Shown one piece after another: positions 1-4,879 of a DNA stretch of 7,269 nucleotides. Within the stretch, counting starts at the first letter, position 1, and the number at the start of each line of letters is the position of its first letter. Position numbers and translations under genes: made by a program. This DNA is from Candidatus Nomurabacteria bacterium (GTDB lineage Bacteria > Patescibacteriota > Minisyncoccia > Phycocordibacterales > UBA9973). Location of the stretch: assembly GCA_026395935.1 (NCBI GenBank), contig JAPLXT010000054.1:1-7269 (forward strand). Direction: 5' to 3'. The notes below the pieces were generated by a model. The model was given only the letters and a program-made list of their open reading frames with translations, was not told where the DNA came from and did not search any database.

Positions 1-261
1 AGCTATTAAATAAATATGAAAATGATTTGGCATTAAAACCCAAGCTCCAATAGATACAAGTATATTCTCTCTATCAAAATCAAAAGGGTTCATTTTGATA
101 CTTCTACTAAATTTGAACTTTTTTGTTGTATTACAAACAAAAAGACATTTTATAAAATGTTTATAATCATTATCATCTAAGAATATTTTTTGTTTACTAT
201 TACCTCTACTATAAAGATGATAATATTCACCTTCCACAAGAGCTACTTTTCTATTACTCAT
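1..261 (-). CDS. REP-associated / IS200-like tyrosine transposase (RAYT), N-terminal 87 residues, runs off window
   Basis: This is an open frame of 87 codons from an ATG at 259-261 to the left edge, with no stop, so the C-terminal part is missing. It looks like a Y1_Tnp (IS200-like) single-strand transposase of the RAYT group. Residues 11-40 contain the usual family opening, a YYHLYSRGNSKQ block followed by IFLDD and DYKHF. Residues 77-84 read MPNHFHIY, where H80 and H82 form the HUH metal-binding motif. In the family, the catalytic tyrosine lies further towards the C-terminus, outside the window. Such enzymes nick and rejoin single-stranded DNA at palindromic sites, and RAYTs act on REP hairpins. 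A palindrome lies 29 bp upstream of the start and a second copy lies at 1160-1180. There is no SD; a TATAAT box ends 7 bp before the ATG. Family assignment is firm; whether it is an active IS200/IS605 element or a domesticated RAYT cannot be told from this fragment. Confidence 0.85.
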   Translation of the reverse strand, partial: MSNRKVALVEGEYYHLYSRGNSKQKIFLDDNDYKHFIKCLFVCNTTKKFKFSRSIKMNPFDFDRENILVSIGAWVLMPNHFHIYLIA

Positions 262-268
262 ACTTTTT

Positions 269-297
269 ATTATATCAAACCAATATCATATGTACCA
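269..297 (-). promoter_or_regulatory. Possible promoter for the transposase gene
   Basis: On the minus strand a perfect TATAAT (269-274) sits 7 bp before the ATG. The hexamer TGGTAC (292-297), 17 bp upstream of it, belongs to the palindrome and is a poor -35. If used, the RNA would start at about 262, with essentially no leader. The surroundings are AT-rich, so a chance match is possible. Confidence 0.35.
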
Positions 298-311
298 GTC
301 CGACTGGTACA
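291..311. repeat. REP-like palindrome, copy 1
   Basis: A 10-bp perfect inverted repeat (TGTACCAGTC, one central C, then the complementary arm). The stem can be lengthened by TATCA (284-288) pairing with TGATA (312-316) across a 2-nt bulge. It begins 9 nt after the stop of the zincin gene and lies 29 bp upstream of the transposase start. The reverse complement of the copy at 1160-1180 differs at a single position. The association with a RAYT gene points to a REP-type element; an operator for a dimeric regulator is the main alternative. Confidence 0.8.
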
Positions 312-320
312 TGATACATC

Positions 321-1118
321 TTATTTTATATTATTCTTCATTTCTTCAACATACAAATCTACTATATGTTTGATTAAAATCTTTGTATTATTAGCAATTT
401 TAACAAGATTGTCTTCGTTTAAAGAAGATTCATTATATCCATCAATATTAAGCGATACATAATCTAAAAATGTCTCCAAATATTTAGGATTCCAAAGTCT
501 CATTACTATGAGTTCATTTGAATCTTCAAGAGCCCTTGAGGCTATCCTGCTTGCATCGTTTTGTATACTATTATAATCTGGGACATTCCCCCATGTAGAC
601 AACCCTTTATTTTCATTACTATTTCTTATTTTATAACATAAATTAAATAGAATAGAAAAAGTTGAATCATTTTTACCATTTACTGAATCAGCATACCAAG
701 ATGACTGATCTAAATTTTTATCTGATAATTCTTTGTATACAAGATATTCTTGATATGCATGACAAGTCTCATGAAGGAATCTATACTGATCAGTTTCATC
801 ACCAAACTTAGGAAATAAATTTTCTCCATTTATATCTTTACCTAACCTAAAAATATAATACAGGTAAGCCTCTTGTGACATCTCTGTATCAGCGATAGAA
901 ATCTTTCTAGTATCTTTGCTGTACATGAAACCCCAACTATTTTTTAATATTCCTACTTCTTTAATAAAATCACTTTTTACTAAAAAATCACCCAGTTCTT
1001 TAGGAGTATCTTTATCCTCATTAGTTCGAGAAATTCGTTCTGGTAATGTCAAAAAAGAATCAATATATTGAAAAATTTCTTTTTTATTATTTTTTGTTTC
1101 TAAAAAATTTTCTTTCAT
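321..1118 (-). CDS. HExxH zincin-like protein, putative metallopeptidase, 265 residues
   Basis: I do not recognise the exact family. Residues 116-120 read HETCH in the context FLHETCHAYQEY, the HExxH zinc-binding helix of zincin metallopeptidases, with E117 as the expected general base. A plausible third zinc ligand is in the segment LEDSNELIVMRLWNP (about 197-211), where E198 or E202 follows the motif by roughly 80 residues; this is inference. No signal peptide, membrane segment or export motif is visible, so the protein is probably cytoplasmic. The C-terminal part is predicted helical. The gene follows secA in the same direction after 70 bp and is bracketed by two palindromes, each 8-9 nt past a stop codon. 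No SD precedes the ATG at 1116-1118. It is visibly more AT-rich than secA, which fits an accessory gene. Open frame with good coding character; the peptidase activity is unproven. Confidence 0.8.
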   Translation of the reverse strand: MKENFLETKNNKKEIFQYIDSFLTLPERISRTNEDKDTPKELGDFLVKSDFIKEVGILKNSWGFMYSKDTRKISIADTEMSQEAYLYYIFRLGKDINGENLFPKFGDETDQYRFLHETCHAYQEYLVYKELSDKNLDQSSWYADSVNGKNDSTFSILFNLCYKIRNSNENKGLSTWGNVPDYNSIQNDASRIASRALEDSNELIVMRLWNPKYLETFLDYVSLNIDGYNESSLNEDNLVKIANNTKILIKHIVDLYVEEMKNNIK

Positions 1119-1137
1119 TTTTTAAATAATGTTATTA

Positions 1138-1166
1138 TTTATATTTCAACATTAATTGATGTACCA
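1138..1166 (-). promoter_or_regulatory. Possible promoter for the zincin gene, overlapping the palindrome
   Basis: TATAAA (1138-1143) lies 17 bp downstream of TGGTAC (1161-1166), the distal arm of the palindrome. This is exactly the arrangement found before the transposase gene (269-274 and 292-297). The expected start is about 1131, giving a leader near 13 nt without SD. The -35 match is poor and the DNA is AT-rich, so the call rests mostly on the repeated spacing. Confidence 0.3.
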
Positions 1167-1180
1167 GCCGGACTGGTACA
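1160..1180. repeat. REP-like palindrome, copy 2
   Basis: A 21-nt palindrome, arms TGTACCAGCC and GACTGGTACA around a central G, with one C/A mismatch in the stem. Its reverse complement differs from copy 1 (291-311) at one base, so the two copies are in inverted orientation. It begins 8 nt after the secA stop codon, mirroring copy 1 after the zincin stop. No T-tract follows, so it is not a typical intrinsic terminator, but it would form a 3'-end hairpin in the secA message. Confidence 0.8.
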
Positions 1181-1188
1181 TGGTTCTG

Positions 1189-3678
1189 CTATTTATCTTT
1201 ACCATGGCATTGTTTGTACTTCTTGCCAGAACCACAAGGACACGGATCGTTACGGCCGATCTTTGGAGTCTCTCTTTTGTCTGGAATATTGCCTTCATCG
1301 CTAGTACTTAGGATAAGTGAAGGTCTCTCCTCTATCTCCTGCCTACTTGATTCCTCTGCGGGAACATTCATGGTTGAGATAAGGGAAGCAACTTGATCTT
1401 TGAAAACCACCTCCATCTCTCGGAAGAGCCTTAATCCTTCTTTCTTGTATTCAATGAGTGGCTCCCTCTGGCCATAAGCACGTAAGTTGACCGATGAACG
1501 AGTGTACTCCATTGTCTCTAGATGTTCAACCCACAGAGAGTCTGTAATATAGAGAACGATACGTCTAACGGTCTCAAAGAATGTTGCATCCCCTATTGTT
1601 TTGCGCTTCTCTTCTATAATACCTGCCAACTTAGGATGATCCACCACAAGCTCGTCTAGGAAAATCTGTATCTTTTCGAAGTCTCCTGAGAGCATTGCAC
1701 GCCTTCGTCCATAAATGACGTTACGCTGATGATTCATCACATTATCGTATTCCAGTGTATGCTTACGAGAATCGAAATGGAAACCCTCTATTTTGGCTTG
1801 AGCGCCTTCTATGGAATTGGAAATAATACGATTCTCAATTGGCTGATCCTCTGGAATACCTAGCTTGCCCATCATATTCTTCAGACGATCAGATCCGAAA
1901 ATACGCATAAGATCATCTTCCAAAGAAACATAAAACATCGTTTCTCCTGGATCACCCTGACGTCCGGAACGTCCTCTTAACTGATTGTCTATTCTTCTGG
2001 CTTCGTGACGCTCTGTACCAATAACGAATAGACCACCCAAAGATTTCACTTCTTCATATGACTCTGTACTGAAAGGCACACCCCCAAGCTTGATATCAAC
2101 TCCACGTCCAGCCATGTTCGTAGCAACAGTTACAGCACCAAGTAGTCCAGCGTTCGCGATTATTTCTCCTTCACGTTCATGATTCTTTGCATTCAATATT
2201 GTATGAGGAACTCCGGCTTGAGTGAGATAAGCTGAGAGAAGTTCATTCTTCTCGATGGAAACTGTACCTATCAATACAGGCTGACCCTTAGTATGTAATT
2301 CTTTCACTTTGGCAGAGACAGCCAATAACTTACTCTTCTCTGTTTGGTAAATTAAATCATTGTGATCTATTCTATTGATAGGCTTGTGAGTAGGGACAAC
2401 GATAACATTCAAACCATAAACTTTGAAGAACTCTTCCTTGGAAGTTTCAGCTGTTCCTGTCATTCCTGAAAGCTTTTTATAAAATCTAAAATAATTTTGG
2501 AAAGTAATAGAAGCGACTGCACGGGTCTCCTTCTCTATCTTTACGCCTTCTTTGGCTTCGATAGCTTGATGAAGTCCTTCACTCCAACGGCGTCCTGGCT
2601 GCATACGTCCAGTGAAAGCATCGACGATTATGACTTCCCCATCCTTCACGACGTAGTCTTTATTATTCTCGTATAATGCGCGAGCCTTTACTGCAGTCTC
2701 TAGGTGATGCACATACTTAATGCCTTTTTCTGTATAAATATCTTTAATACCAAGTAAATCTTCAGCCCTTGTTATCCCTATATCTGTAAGGGAAATAGCG
2801 CGAAGCTTCTCGTCTACTTCATAGTCTTCACCAAGCTTTAGGCTCTTGGCAATGTCGGCAAATGTATAGTACAAATCCTCGGAATCCTCAGCCGCGGATG
2901 AAATGATAAGTGGTGTACGAGACTCATCAATAAGGATAGAGTCCACCTCGTCTACAACAGCAAAGTGATGACCTCTCTGAACTATGTCGCCAATGTTGTT
3001 CGCTAAGTTGTCACGTAAGAAGTCGAAACCAAACTCATTGTTCGTCCCATATGTGATATCAGCCGCATAAGCTTCAGCACGAGAGCATGGACGAAGAAAT
3101 TCATATTGAACTTTAAAAGCAGCAATATCTATTCCGATACCATTATTTACCTCGGGAGACTTTTCTTGATCTTGGTGAGCTACATCGTAGATGTAAGATT
3201 TGTTCTCTGAATTCACAACAGCTACACTAACTCCAAGCATTGCAAAAACTGGACCCATCCAAACCGCATCACGACGAGAAAGATAATCGTTCACAGTAAT
3301 GATATGCACTCCTTCACTCATAAGAGAATTCAAATATGCAGGCAAAGTAGCAACGAGAGTTTTACCTTCACCTGTGCGCATCTCTGCTATGTTGCCATTG
3401 TGAAGTGCGATACCTCCGATCAACTGAACGTCGTAGTGTCTCTCATTTCTTGCACGAGAAGAAGCTTCTCTCACAACCGCAAAAGCCTCTGGTAATATAT
3501 CGTCCAGAGTGGATCCTGCTTTGATTTTATCCTTTAATTCCTGTGTTTTAGAGATAAAGTCAGAATCAGTCAAGCCTTTCATGGTAGGTTCTAAATCATT
3601 GATTTTCTTGACAATTGGCCCCCATTTGTTTATTTGTTTATTGTTCTCGTTTCCGAATATGTTTTCTAATATACCCAT
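1189..3678 (-). CDS. secA: Preprotein translocase ATPase SecA, 829 residues
   Basis: SecA is the cytoplasmic motor that pushes unfolded preproteins through the SecYEG channel using ATP. Visible in order: N-terminal helix; Walker A MRTGEGKT (100-107); YGTNNEFGFDFLRDN (210-224); Walker B/DEAD-like VVDEVDSILID (241-251); preprotein-binding region (about 225-380); MTGTA (406-410); second motor domain with TNMAGRGVDIKLGG (520-533) and arginine-finger motif QLRGRSGRQGDPGE (566-579); scaffold helix and two-helix finger (about 620-770); C-terminal zinc motif C813, C815, C824, H825 that binds SecB or ribosomes in other bacteria. Compared with E. coli (901 residues) the helical wing between about 660 and 700 is much shorter, and there is an insert of roughly 35-40 residues at about 158-200. 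Both agree with candidate-phyla SecA as I remember it. The start is supported by the MGILENIFG opening. No SD; an extended -10 ends 9 bp before the ATG, and an upstream terminator separates it from the peptide gene. Confidence 0.98.
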   Translation of the reverse strand: MGILENIFGNENNKQINKWGPIVKKINDLEPTMKGLTDSDFISKTQELKDKIKAGSTLDDILPEAFAVVREASSRARNERHYDVQLIGGIALHNGNIAEMRTGEGKTLVATLPAYLNSLMSEGVHIITVNDYLSRRDAVWMGPVFAMLGVSVAVVNSENKSYIYDVAHQDQEKSPEVNNGIGIDIAAFKVQYEFLRPCSRAEAYAADITYGTNNEFGFDFLRDNLANNIGDIVQRGHHFAVVDEVDSILIDESRTPLIISSAAEDSEDLYYTFADIAKSLKLGEDYEVDEKLRAISLTDIGITRAEDLLGIKDIYTEKGIKYVHHLETAVKARALYENNKDYVVKDGEVIIVDAFTGRMQPGRRWSEGLHQAIEAKEGVKIEKETRAVASITFQNYFRFYKKLSGMTGTAETSKEEFFKVYGLNVIVVPTHKPINRIDHNDLIYQTEKSKLLAVSAKVKELHTKGQPVLIGTVSIEKNELLSAYLTQAGVPHTILNAKNHEREGEIIANAGLLGAVTVATNMAGRGVDIKLGGVPFSTESYEEVKSLGGLFVIGTERHEARRIDNQLRGRSGRQGDPGETMFYVSLEDDLMRIFGSDRLKNMMGKLGIPEDQPIENRIISNSIEGAQAKIEGFHFDSRKHTLEYDNVMNHQRNVIYGRRRAMLSGDFEKIQIFLDELVVDHPKLAGIIEEKRKTIGDATFFETVRRIVLYITDSLWVEHLETMEYTRSSVNLRAYGQREPLIEYKKEGLRLFREMEVVFKDQVASLISTMNVPAEESSRQEIEERPSLILSTSDEGNIPDKRETPKIGRNDPCPCGSGKKYKQCHGKDK

Positions 3679-3687
3679 AGTGTAAGC

Positions 3688-3696
3688 ATTTTAGCA
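3688..3696 (-). promoter_or_regulatory. Extended -10 element for secA
   Basis: On the minus strand TGCTAAAAT matches the extended -10 pattern TGnTAnAAT. There is no clear -35, which extended -10 promoters can lack. The predicted start is about 3681, only 2-4 nt before the secA ATG. Since the preceding terminator is just 20 bp upstream of secA, a promoter has to be here or inside the terminator unless secA relies on read-through. Confidence 0.45.
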
Positions 3697-3697
3697 C

Positions 3698-3735
3698 AAA
3701 AAGAAAATCCCCGATAGAGAGGGGATTTTCTTTTT
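3698..3735 (-). terminator. Intrinsic terminator after the Lys/Ala peptide gene
   Basis: Perfect 15-bp inverted repeat with an 8-nt loop: A-rich left arm ending TCCCC (3698-3712) and GGGGATTTTCTTTTT (3721-3735). The A-tract and T-tract on either side make it workable in both directions. It lies 12 nt past the stop of the peptide gene at 3748-3819, so minus-strand use is the natural reading. Confidence 0.88.
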
Positions 3736-3747
3736 AAGTTAAAAGAA

Positions 3748-3819
3748 TTACTTCTTTTTCTTTCCTTTTCCTTTTACTACTTTTTTTGCTGCTTTCTTAG
3801 CCTTCTTTTTTGCTGCCAT
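3748..3819 (-). CDS. Tiny Lys/Ala-rich basic peptide, 23 residues
   Basis: An ATG at 3817-3819 opens a 23-codon frame ending in TAA at 3748-3750. The product starts MAAKKKAKKAAKK and ends in a run of four lysines. By composition it contains fourteen lysines, five alanines, two valines, two glycines and the initiator Met. It resembles the short basic tails of histone H1-like or HU-type nucleoid proteins, so nucleic-acid binding is the likely role, but this is inference from charge alone. I recall similar Lys/Ala micro-proteins in candidate-phyla genomes. It is too small for ordinary gene callers. It is supported as a gene by a sigma70-type promoter at 3924-3952 and a terminator 12 nt after the stop, which together define a transcript of about 220 nt. 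No SD. Alternatively the transcript is a non-coding RNA and the frame is incidental. Confidence 0.65.
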   Translation of the reverse strand: MAAKKKAKKAAKKVVKGKGKKKK

Positions 3820-3851
3820 ATATTTAAAAAATTAATTATTTTTAAAAAGAT

Positions 3852-3913
3852 GTGTGATCTCACGACCTTACAAAAATTTTAAGAAAAAATATTTGTAAAA
3901 AAATTTATCACAC
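3852..3913 (-). other. Nested hairpin in the leader of the Lys/Ala peptide transcript
   Basis: GTGTGAT (3852-3858) is complementary to ATCACAC (3907-3913), and inside it TTACAAA (3868-3874) is complementary to TTTGTAA (3892-3898). The hairpin starts a few nt after the predicted transcription start (about 3917) and occupies most of the roughly 98-nt leader. It could be regulatory or only RNA-stabilising. It resembles no riboswitch that I know. Confidence 0.4.
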
Positions 3914-3923
3914 TCACTCCTAT

Positions 3924-3952
3924 ATTATCTAACATATATGAAATTAATGCAA
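3924..3952 (-). promoter_or_regulatory. Sigma70-type promoter for the Lys/Ala peptide transcript
   Basis: On the minus strand TTGCAT (3947-3952), a 17-bp spacer, then GATAAT (3924-3929). Five of six bases in the -10 and four in the -35 match consensus, with ideal spacing. Predicted start is near 3917. Confidence 0.6.
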
Positions 3953-3971
3953 TACTTTTTCACTAAAAAAC

Positions 3972-3980
3972 TGTGGATAA
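3972..3980 (-). promoter_or_regulatory. Single perfect DnaA-box match
   Basis: The minus strand reads TTATCCACA, the consensus DnaA box, in a highly AT-rich stretch (3820-4040). It sits about 20 bp upstream of the -35 of the peptide-gene promoter. No second good box was found nearby, so it is better read as a possible regulatory site or chance match than as an origin. Confidence 0.3.
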
Positions 3981-4037
3981 CTTTTTTTGTTGTTTTTTGG
4001 GAAAAAATAAATTTTTATAAAAAAAATTCAAAAAAAT

Positions 4038-4162
4038 ATTTATCGTAGCTTTCCATAGTCCTTGAGAAGGAGCTTGGGAGCGCGACGGCGCGAGCACGAG
4101 GAATTTTCTAGCAAGAAAATATCCGTGTCCTTCGAGAGGAGCTATGGAAAGCGGAGATAAAT
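4038..4162. repeat. GC-rich folded element with inverted and direct repeats (MITE-like or structured RNA)
   Basis: Terminal arms pair as ATTTATC (4038-4044) with GATAAAT (4156-4162) and GCTTTCCATAG (4048-4058) with CTATGGAAAGC (4142-4152), giving 18 bp around a 3x3 internal loop. Inside are small hairpins at 4059-4071 and 4128-4140, a stem ATTTTCT/AGAAAAT with an AGCA loop (4103-4120) closed by CACG/CGTG, and a GC-rich core (4081-4092). The segments 4059-4084 and 4128-4157 are also imperfect direct repeats of each other. The element is far richer in G and C than its flanks. It lies between the rnpB terminator and the peptide-gene promoter, with no convincing promoter of its own and no reading frame of note. 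It may be a small non-autonomous mobile element or a structured RNA; I cannot name it. Confidence 0.6.
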
Positions 4163-4178
4163 GCTCCAATTTTTACAA

Positions 4179-4215
4179 ATGAAAAACACCGTGCTTTGGA
4201 CAAGGTGTTTTTCAT
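4179..4215 (-). terminator. Probable terminator of rnpB
   Basis: Perfect 12-bp inverted repeat, ATGAAAAACACC (4179-4190) with its complement (4204-4215), around a 13-nt loop. It starts 7 nt beyond the 3' end of the RNase P RNA. On the minus strand the descending arm ends GGTGTTTTTCAT, so the U-tract is inside the stem, a weaker but common design. Confidence 0.7.
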
Positions 4216-4221
4216 ATATTT

Positions 4222-4561
4222 GGTTTGTATCTATAAGCCGGGTTCTGTACCCTATTGCTAGGGTGATAAATATTTATCTAGGGTATACATTACTGTATAC
4301 CTCAAGCGATTCTTTCTGGCCGAAGCCAGAACACGATCTTGCACATATGTAAGGATTTAGCCGTTTCACCCCTATTGTTACCAACAGGATTCATCCTTAT
4401 TTACATAAGGATGTCCGACCCTTTCGGGTAAGGACGTCTCTGCTCGCACCTCTGGCGTTACTGCCGATGGGTATTACCCACTACACTTGTCTAATTAAAT
4501 AGACTATGTGCCCGGACTTTCCTCATCTCCCGTAGGGAGACGCATTTATCCGATACAAACC
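4222..4561 (-). ncRNA. rnpB: RNase P RNA (bacterial type, small, about 340 nt)
   Basis: This is the catalytic RNA that removes 5' leaders from precursor tRNAs. On the minus strand it carries the conserved 5' block GAGGAAAGTCCGGGCAC near 4510-4527 and the conserved 3' block ACAGAACCCGGCTTATAG near 4232-4249, which form helix P4. Both ends are fixed by helix P1: GGTTTGTATC at the 5' end (4552-4561) pairs with GATACAAACC at the 3' end (4222-4231). Other landmarks shared with E. coli are GGGTGAAACGG, GCTTGAG and CCTAGAT. The P15 region is a plain hairpin, TTCTGGC and GCCAGAA closed by a UUCG tetraloop (4314-4331), leaving no room for the L15 GGU motif that pairs with tRNA CCA. The RNA is short compared with E. 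coli (377 nt). A near-consensus promoter places the start within 1-2 nt of P1, and a hairpin terminator follows. Confidence 0.97.
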
Positions 4562-4567
4562 GAATTC

Positions 4568-4596
4568 ATTGTATCAGATATATTAGGGCTTGACAA
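4568..4596 (-). promoter_or_regulatory. Sigma70-type promoter of rnpB
   Basis: On the minus strand TTGTCA (4591-4596), 17-bp spacer, TACAAT (4568-4573). Each hexamer is one base off consensus. Predicted start is 4561-4562, exactly where helix P1 begins. Its -35 overlaps that of the opposite-facing promoter at 4590-4618. Confidence 0.88.
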
Positions 4597-4618
4597 TACT
4601 ACTTTATTTTGCTATACT
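4590..4618 (+). promoter_or_regulatory. Consensus sigma70-type promoter facing right, divergent from rnpB
   Basis: Plus strand TTGACA (4590-4595), 17-bp spacer, TATACT (4613-4618): a perfect -35, five of six at -10, ideal spacing. Predicted start is 4625-4626. No protein gene lies on this strand downstream; a strong terminator is met after about 90 nt. Confidence 0.8.
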
Positions 4619-4624
4619 ATACCT

Positions 4625-4720
4625 AGTGAGATTAATTTCCAACGTTTAACAAAGAATTATTTTTGTTCAAACAATTGCATAGCAAAACCCCTTCGGGCAA
4701 CCGAAGGGGTTTTGTATTTT
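4625..4720 (+). ncRNA. Candidate small RNA of about 95 nt, divergent from rnpB
   Basis: The interval runs from the predicted start of a consensus promoter to the end of a strong intrinsic terminator. It can form a 10-bp hairpin, GTTTAACAAA (4644-4653) with TTTGTTCAAAC (4662-4672), with one bulged C and an 8-nt loop, followed by a short AU-rich linker and the terminator stem. The longest start-to-stop frame seen near its 5' end is GTG plus six codons, so it is probably non-coding. It lacks the hallmarks of SRP RNA, tmRNA, 6S RNA or tRNA. Identity and targets are unknown. The evidence is promoter plus terminator geometry only, with no conservation data. Confidence 0.6.
4683..4714 (+). terminator. 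Intrinsic terminator of the candidate small RNA
   Basis: Perfect 14-bp stem, CAAAACCCCTTCGG (4683-4696) with its complement (4701-4714), capped by a GCAA tetraloop. On the plus strand it is followed by TATTTTT, which favours plus-strand termination. The A-tract would give some activity in the other direction. Confidence 0.88.
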
Positions 4721-4754
4721 TATGCAAAATGTTATTATATACATGTAGCCGTTG

Positions 4755-4825
4755 TGTGTCTAAGTCAGCGGCTGCACTCACATATGCAATTGAGTTGGAG
4801 TTTAGCACCCGCTGACTTAAGCACA
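4755..4825. repeat. Strong orphan hairpin between two terminators
   Basis: TGTGTCTAAGTCAGCGG (4755-4771) pairs with CCGCTGACTTAAGCACA (4809-4825): 17 positions with one C/A mismatch and one G/U wobble, enclosing a 37-nt loop that can itself pair ACTCA (4776-4780) with TGAGT (4791-4795). No reading frame, promoter or T-tract belongs to it. It sits between the small-RNA terminator and the terminator of the 532-residue protein gene. It is not a tRNA (no T-loop motif). Function unknown. Confidence 0.6.
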
Positions 4826-4826
4826 T

Positions 4827-4867
4827 AACTAAAAATCTCTCAATTTTAAATTGAGAGATTTTTAGTT
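4827..4867 (-). terminator. Intrinsic terminator of the membrane protein gene
   Basis: A perfect inverted repeat with 20-nt arms (4827-4846 and 4848-4867) around a single base; the core is TCTCTCAATTT and its complement, flanked by A5 and T5 runs. It starts 12 nt past the stop codon at 4880. The symmetry makes it potentially bidirectional. Confidence 0.88.
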
Positions 4868-4879
4868 TAAATTTTATAC

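Noticed and set aside
190..462. Plus-strand open frame of 90 codons
   Set aside because: It crosses the transposase start, the palindrome and the end of the zincin gene on the opposite strand; low-complexity product and no RBS. A shadow.
1160..1180. Considered the palindrome as a plain intrinsic terminator of secA
   Set aside because: No U-tract follows on the minus strand and a near-identical copy is present elsewhere, so a repeat or operator is the better reading, although a 3'-end stabilising role remains possible.
3820..4040. Considered as a replication origin
   Set aside because: It is AT-rich, but there is only one DnaA box, no dnaA gene and no ordered repeats.
3963..4169. Minus-strand frame of 68 codons through the folded element
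   Set aside because: It is created by the repeat structure and adjacent poly-A/T tracts, has no promoter or RBS, and its product has no plausible features.
4755..4825. Considered as a tRNA, SRP RNA or XerCD dif site
   Set aside because: No T-loop GGTTCGA-type motif, no SRP GGAAGCAGCC loop, and no match to the dif half-sites.
4508..4828. Plus-strand frame of 106 codons
   Set aside because: It runs through the 5' part of rnpB on the other strand, both divergent promoters and a terminator hairpin, so it cannot be a real gene.
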